Assembly (NCBI RefSeq): GCF_001667265.1
Contig: NZ_LZHW01000013.1
Location: 1 to 64,000, forward strand
DNA: 64,000 nucleotides
Source of the DNA: Mycobacterium sp. ACS4331
Lineage (GTDB): Bacteria > Actinomycetota > Actinomycetes > Mycobacteriales > Mycobacteriaceae
Direction of reading: 5' to 3'
Shown here: in pieces, positions 62,900 to 64,000 of the stretch
Numbering within the stretch: the first letter of the stretch is position 1
How the letters are laid out: each line of letters opens with the position of its first letter
Made by a program: the position numbers and the translations under genes
Notes under the pieces: generated by a model
The model's input: the letters and a program-made list of their open reading frames with translations, nothing else
Told to the model about the DNA's origin: nothing
The model's database searches: none

Positions 62900-64000
62900 G
62901 TGAGCCAAGCCCCGACAGCTGAGCCTGAAGATCCCGTCGAGACCGTGAGCGTGTCCGAGACCGCGTGGGCGCGGGTGCGTCCCCTGCTGGTTCGGCTGCA
63001 CTTCTATGCGGGAGTGTTCGTCGGCCCGTTCATCCTGATCGCGGCCATCACCGGGCTGCTGTACGCGCTGGTTCCCGAGCTCGACAAGGCTCTGACGCGT
63101 GACCAGCGCCTCGTCGAGGTGGTGGGGGAGACGACGCTGCCGCTGTCCGACCAGGTGGCCGCGGCCCGCGCGGCGCACCCCGAGGGCACGGTCGAGAGCG
63201 TCCGGCCTCCCGCCACACCCGAGGAGACCACCCGGATCACCCTGGCGGTCGACGACGTGGCGCCCGACTACGGCCGCACCGTGTTCGTCGACCCCTACAC
63301 CGGCCAGGTGCGCGGTGCGCTGACCACCTACGGCGAGTGGATGCCGGTGCGGGCCTGGTTCGACGAGTTCCACCGCAACCTTCACCTCGGCGCGCTCGGG
63401 CGCAACTACTCCGAACTGGCCGCCAGTTGGCTCTGGGTGGTCGCGCTGGCGGGCCTGCTGCTGTGGATCGGCCATCGCGCGGACACGGGACGGCTTCGCC
63501 GGGTCCTGCTCCCGGACCGCGGAAGCTCCGGACGTCGACGGCTGCTGTCCTGGCACGGCGCTCTCGGCGCCTGGGTGATCGTCGGTCTGCTCGGCCTGGC
63601 GATCACCGGGATGACCTGGTCGAAACACGCCGGTGAGTCGATCGACGCGATTCAGGGCGCGCTGCACACCCGGGCGCCGGTGGTCGACACGACGTTGACC
63701 GGGTCGTCTGAGGCCGCGGCCGGGCACGCGGGCCACCACCATGGCGGCGGGTTCGCCGAGGCACCCGAGCTGCCCGAGCCCCAGGCCCTTGCCGGCGTCG
63801 ACACGGTTCTGCGCGCCGCGCATGCCGCGGGCCTGCGTGACCCGATGTGGCTGTATCCGCCGACCAGCCCCGACCAGGGCTGGAAGGTCGCCGAGCGCAA
63901 ACGCGACTGGCCCACCCGGGCCGACGCCGTGGTCGTGGATCCTGCGACCGGCGCCGTGACCGACCGCGTCGACTTCGCGTCGTGGCCGACCCTGGCCAAG
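62900..64000 (+). CDS. PepSY-associated membrane protein (3' end outside window)
   Basis: The frame is open for 367 codons to the window edge. GTG at 62900 starts it. The first helix (about 33-57, HFYAGVFVGPFILIAAITGLLYAL) is the PepSY_TM signature. A PepSY domain (about 80-140) is followed by WFDEFHRNLHLGALGRNYSELAASWLWVVALAGLLLW and WHGALGAWVIVGLLGLAITGMTW, with conserved histidines on helix ends. A His-rich loop HAGHHHGG (about 276-283) may bind metal. The divergent CtaG-like partner suggests a copper or redox role; iron-siderophore reduction is another family function. Confidence 0.85.
   Translation, partial: MSQAPTAEPEDPVETVSVSETAWARVRPLLVRLHFYAGVFVGPFILIAAITGLLYALVPELDKALTRDQRLVEVVGETTLPLSDQVAAARAAHPEGTVESVRPPATPEETTRITLAVDDVAPDYGRTVFVDPYTGQVRGALTTYGEWMPVRAWFDEFHRNLHLGALGRNYSELAASWLWVVALAGLLLWIGHRADTGRLRRVLLPDRGSSGRRRLLSWHGALGAWVIVGLLGLAITGMTWSKHAGESIDAIQGALHTRAPVVDTTLTGSSEAAAGHAGHHHGGGFAEAPELPEPQALAGVDTVLRAAHAAGLRDPMWLYPPTSPDQGWKVAERKRDWPTRADAVVVDPATGAVTDRVDFASWPTLAK

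Overview
The window is 64 kb of very GC-rich, densely packed DNA from a fast-growing mycobacterium (Mycolicibacterium or a close relative). The evidence is a long run of genes recognisably orthologous, from memory, to the M. tuberculosis stretch Rv3359-Rv3300c (inverted here), the mycobacterial SigC/SigJ sigma factors, the Rv1747-type FHA-ABC exporter, an MTB12-type secreted antigen, desA3, 4-bp ATGA/GTGA operon overlaps, and many leaderless-type promoters (TANNNT about 7 bases before the start codon). No rRNA, tRNA, CRISPR array or complete insertion sequence was seen.

Layout. 1-69: probable tail of a transposase. 141-5428: FHA-ABC exporter, flavin oxidoreductase, folD and DUF3017 pair, small unknown gene. 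5425-8934: methionine operon metC-metX-methyltransferase behind a SAM-IV riboswitch and two tiny upstream ORFs. 8970-17027: hydrolases, exonuclease III, trpS, YhjD-type membrane protein, nitronate monooxygenase, dacB1, SMP-30-like protein. 17029-23132: Lrp regulator, class III aminotransferase, aldehyde dehydrogenase, USP and APC permease, which together look like amine or amino-acid uptake and catabolism. 23223-27462: sigJ with a tail-to-tail carboxymuconolactone decarboxylase, a two-gene ascorbate-type PTS, and a decayed AbiEi-like gene. 27608-31077: succinate dehydrogenase operon sdhCDAB. 31303-39517: nucleoside salvage (cdd-deoA-add, upp, deoD) with pmmB and an AbrB fragment. 39580-41933: M20 amidohydrolases amiB1-amiA1.

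41930-48667 is the most accessory-looking region: seven genes for making or modifying a nucleotide-activated sugar (two TylCIII-type methyltransferases, a cytidylyltransferase-like enzyme, a PIG-L deacetylase, an NAD epimerase, a 3,5-epimerase-like cupin and a GSA-type aminotransferase). There is no glycosyltransferase, and the genes are inserted between the neighbours of amiA1 and the Rv3304-like gene.

48835-53497 returns to the conserved order (GGCT-like, lpdA, glpD2, pseudouridine synthase). 53451-56427 is an acyl-CoA desaturase system (TetR, ferredoxin reductase, desA3) with DesT-like operators between the divergent genes. 56428-57704 holds repeats, a DUF2834 protein and an MTB12-like antigen. 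57715-64000 is a copper-themed end: sigC divergent from ctpB plus a CopZ-like chaperone, a CtaG/CopD fusion, and a PepSY protein cut by the window edge. An operator-like palindrome lies between the last two genes.

Gene assignments rest on motifs and remembered family sequences; no database search was run.
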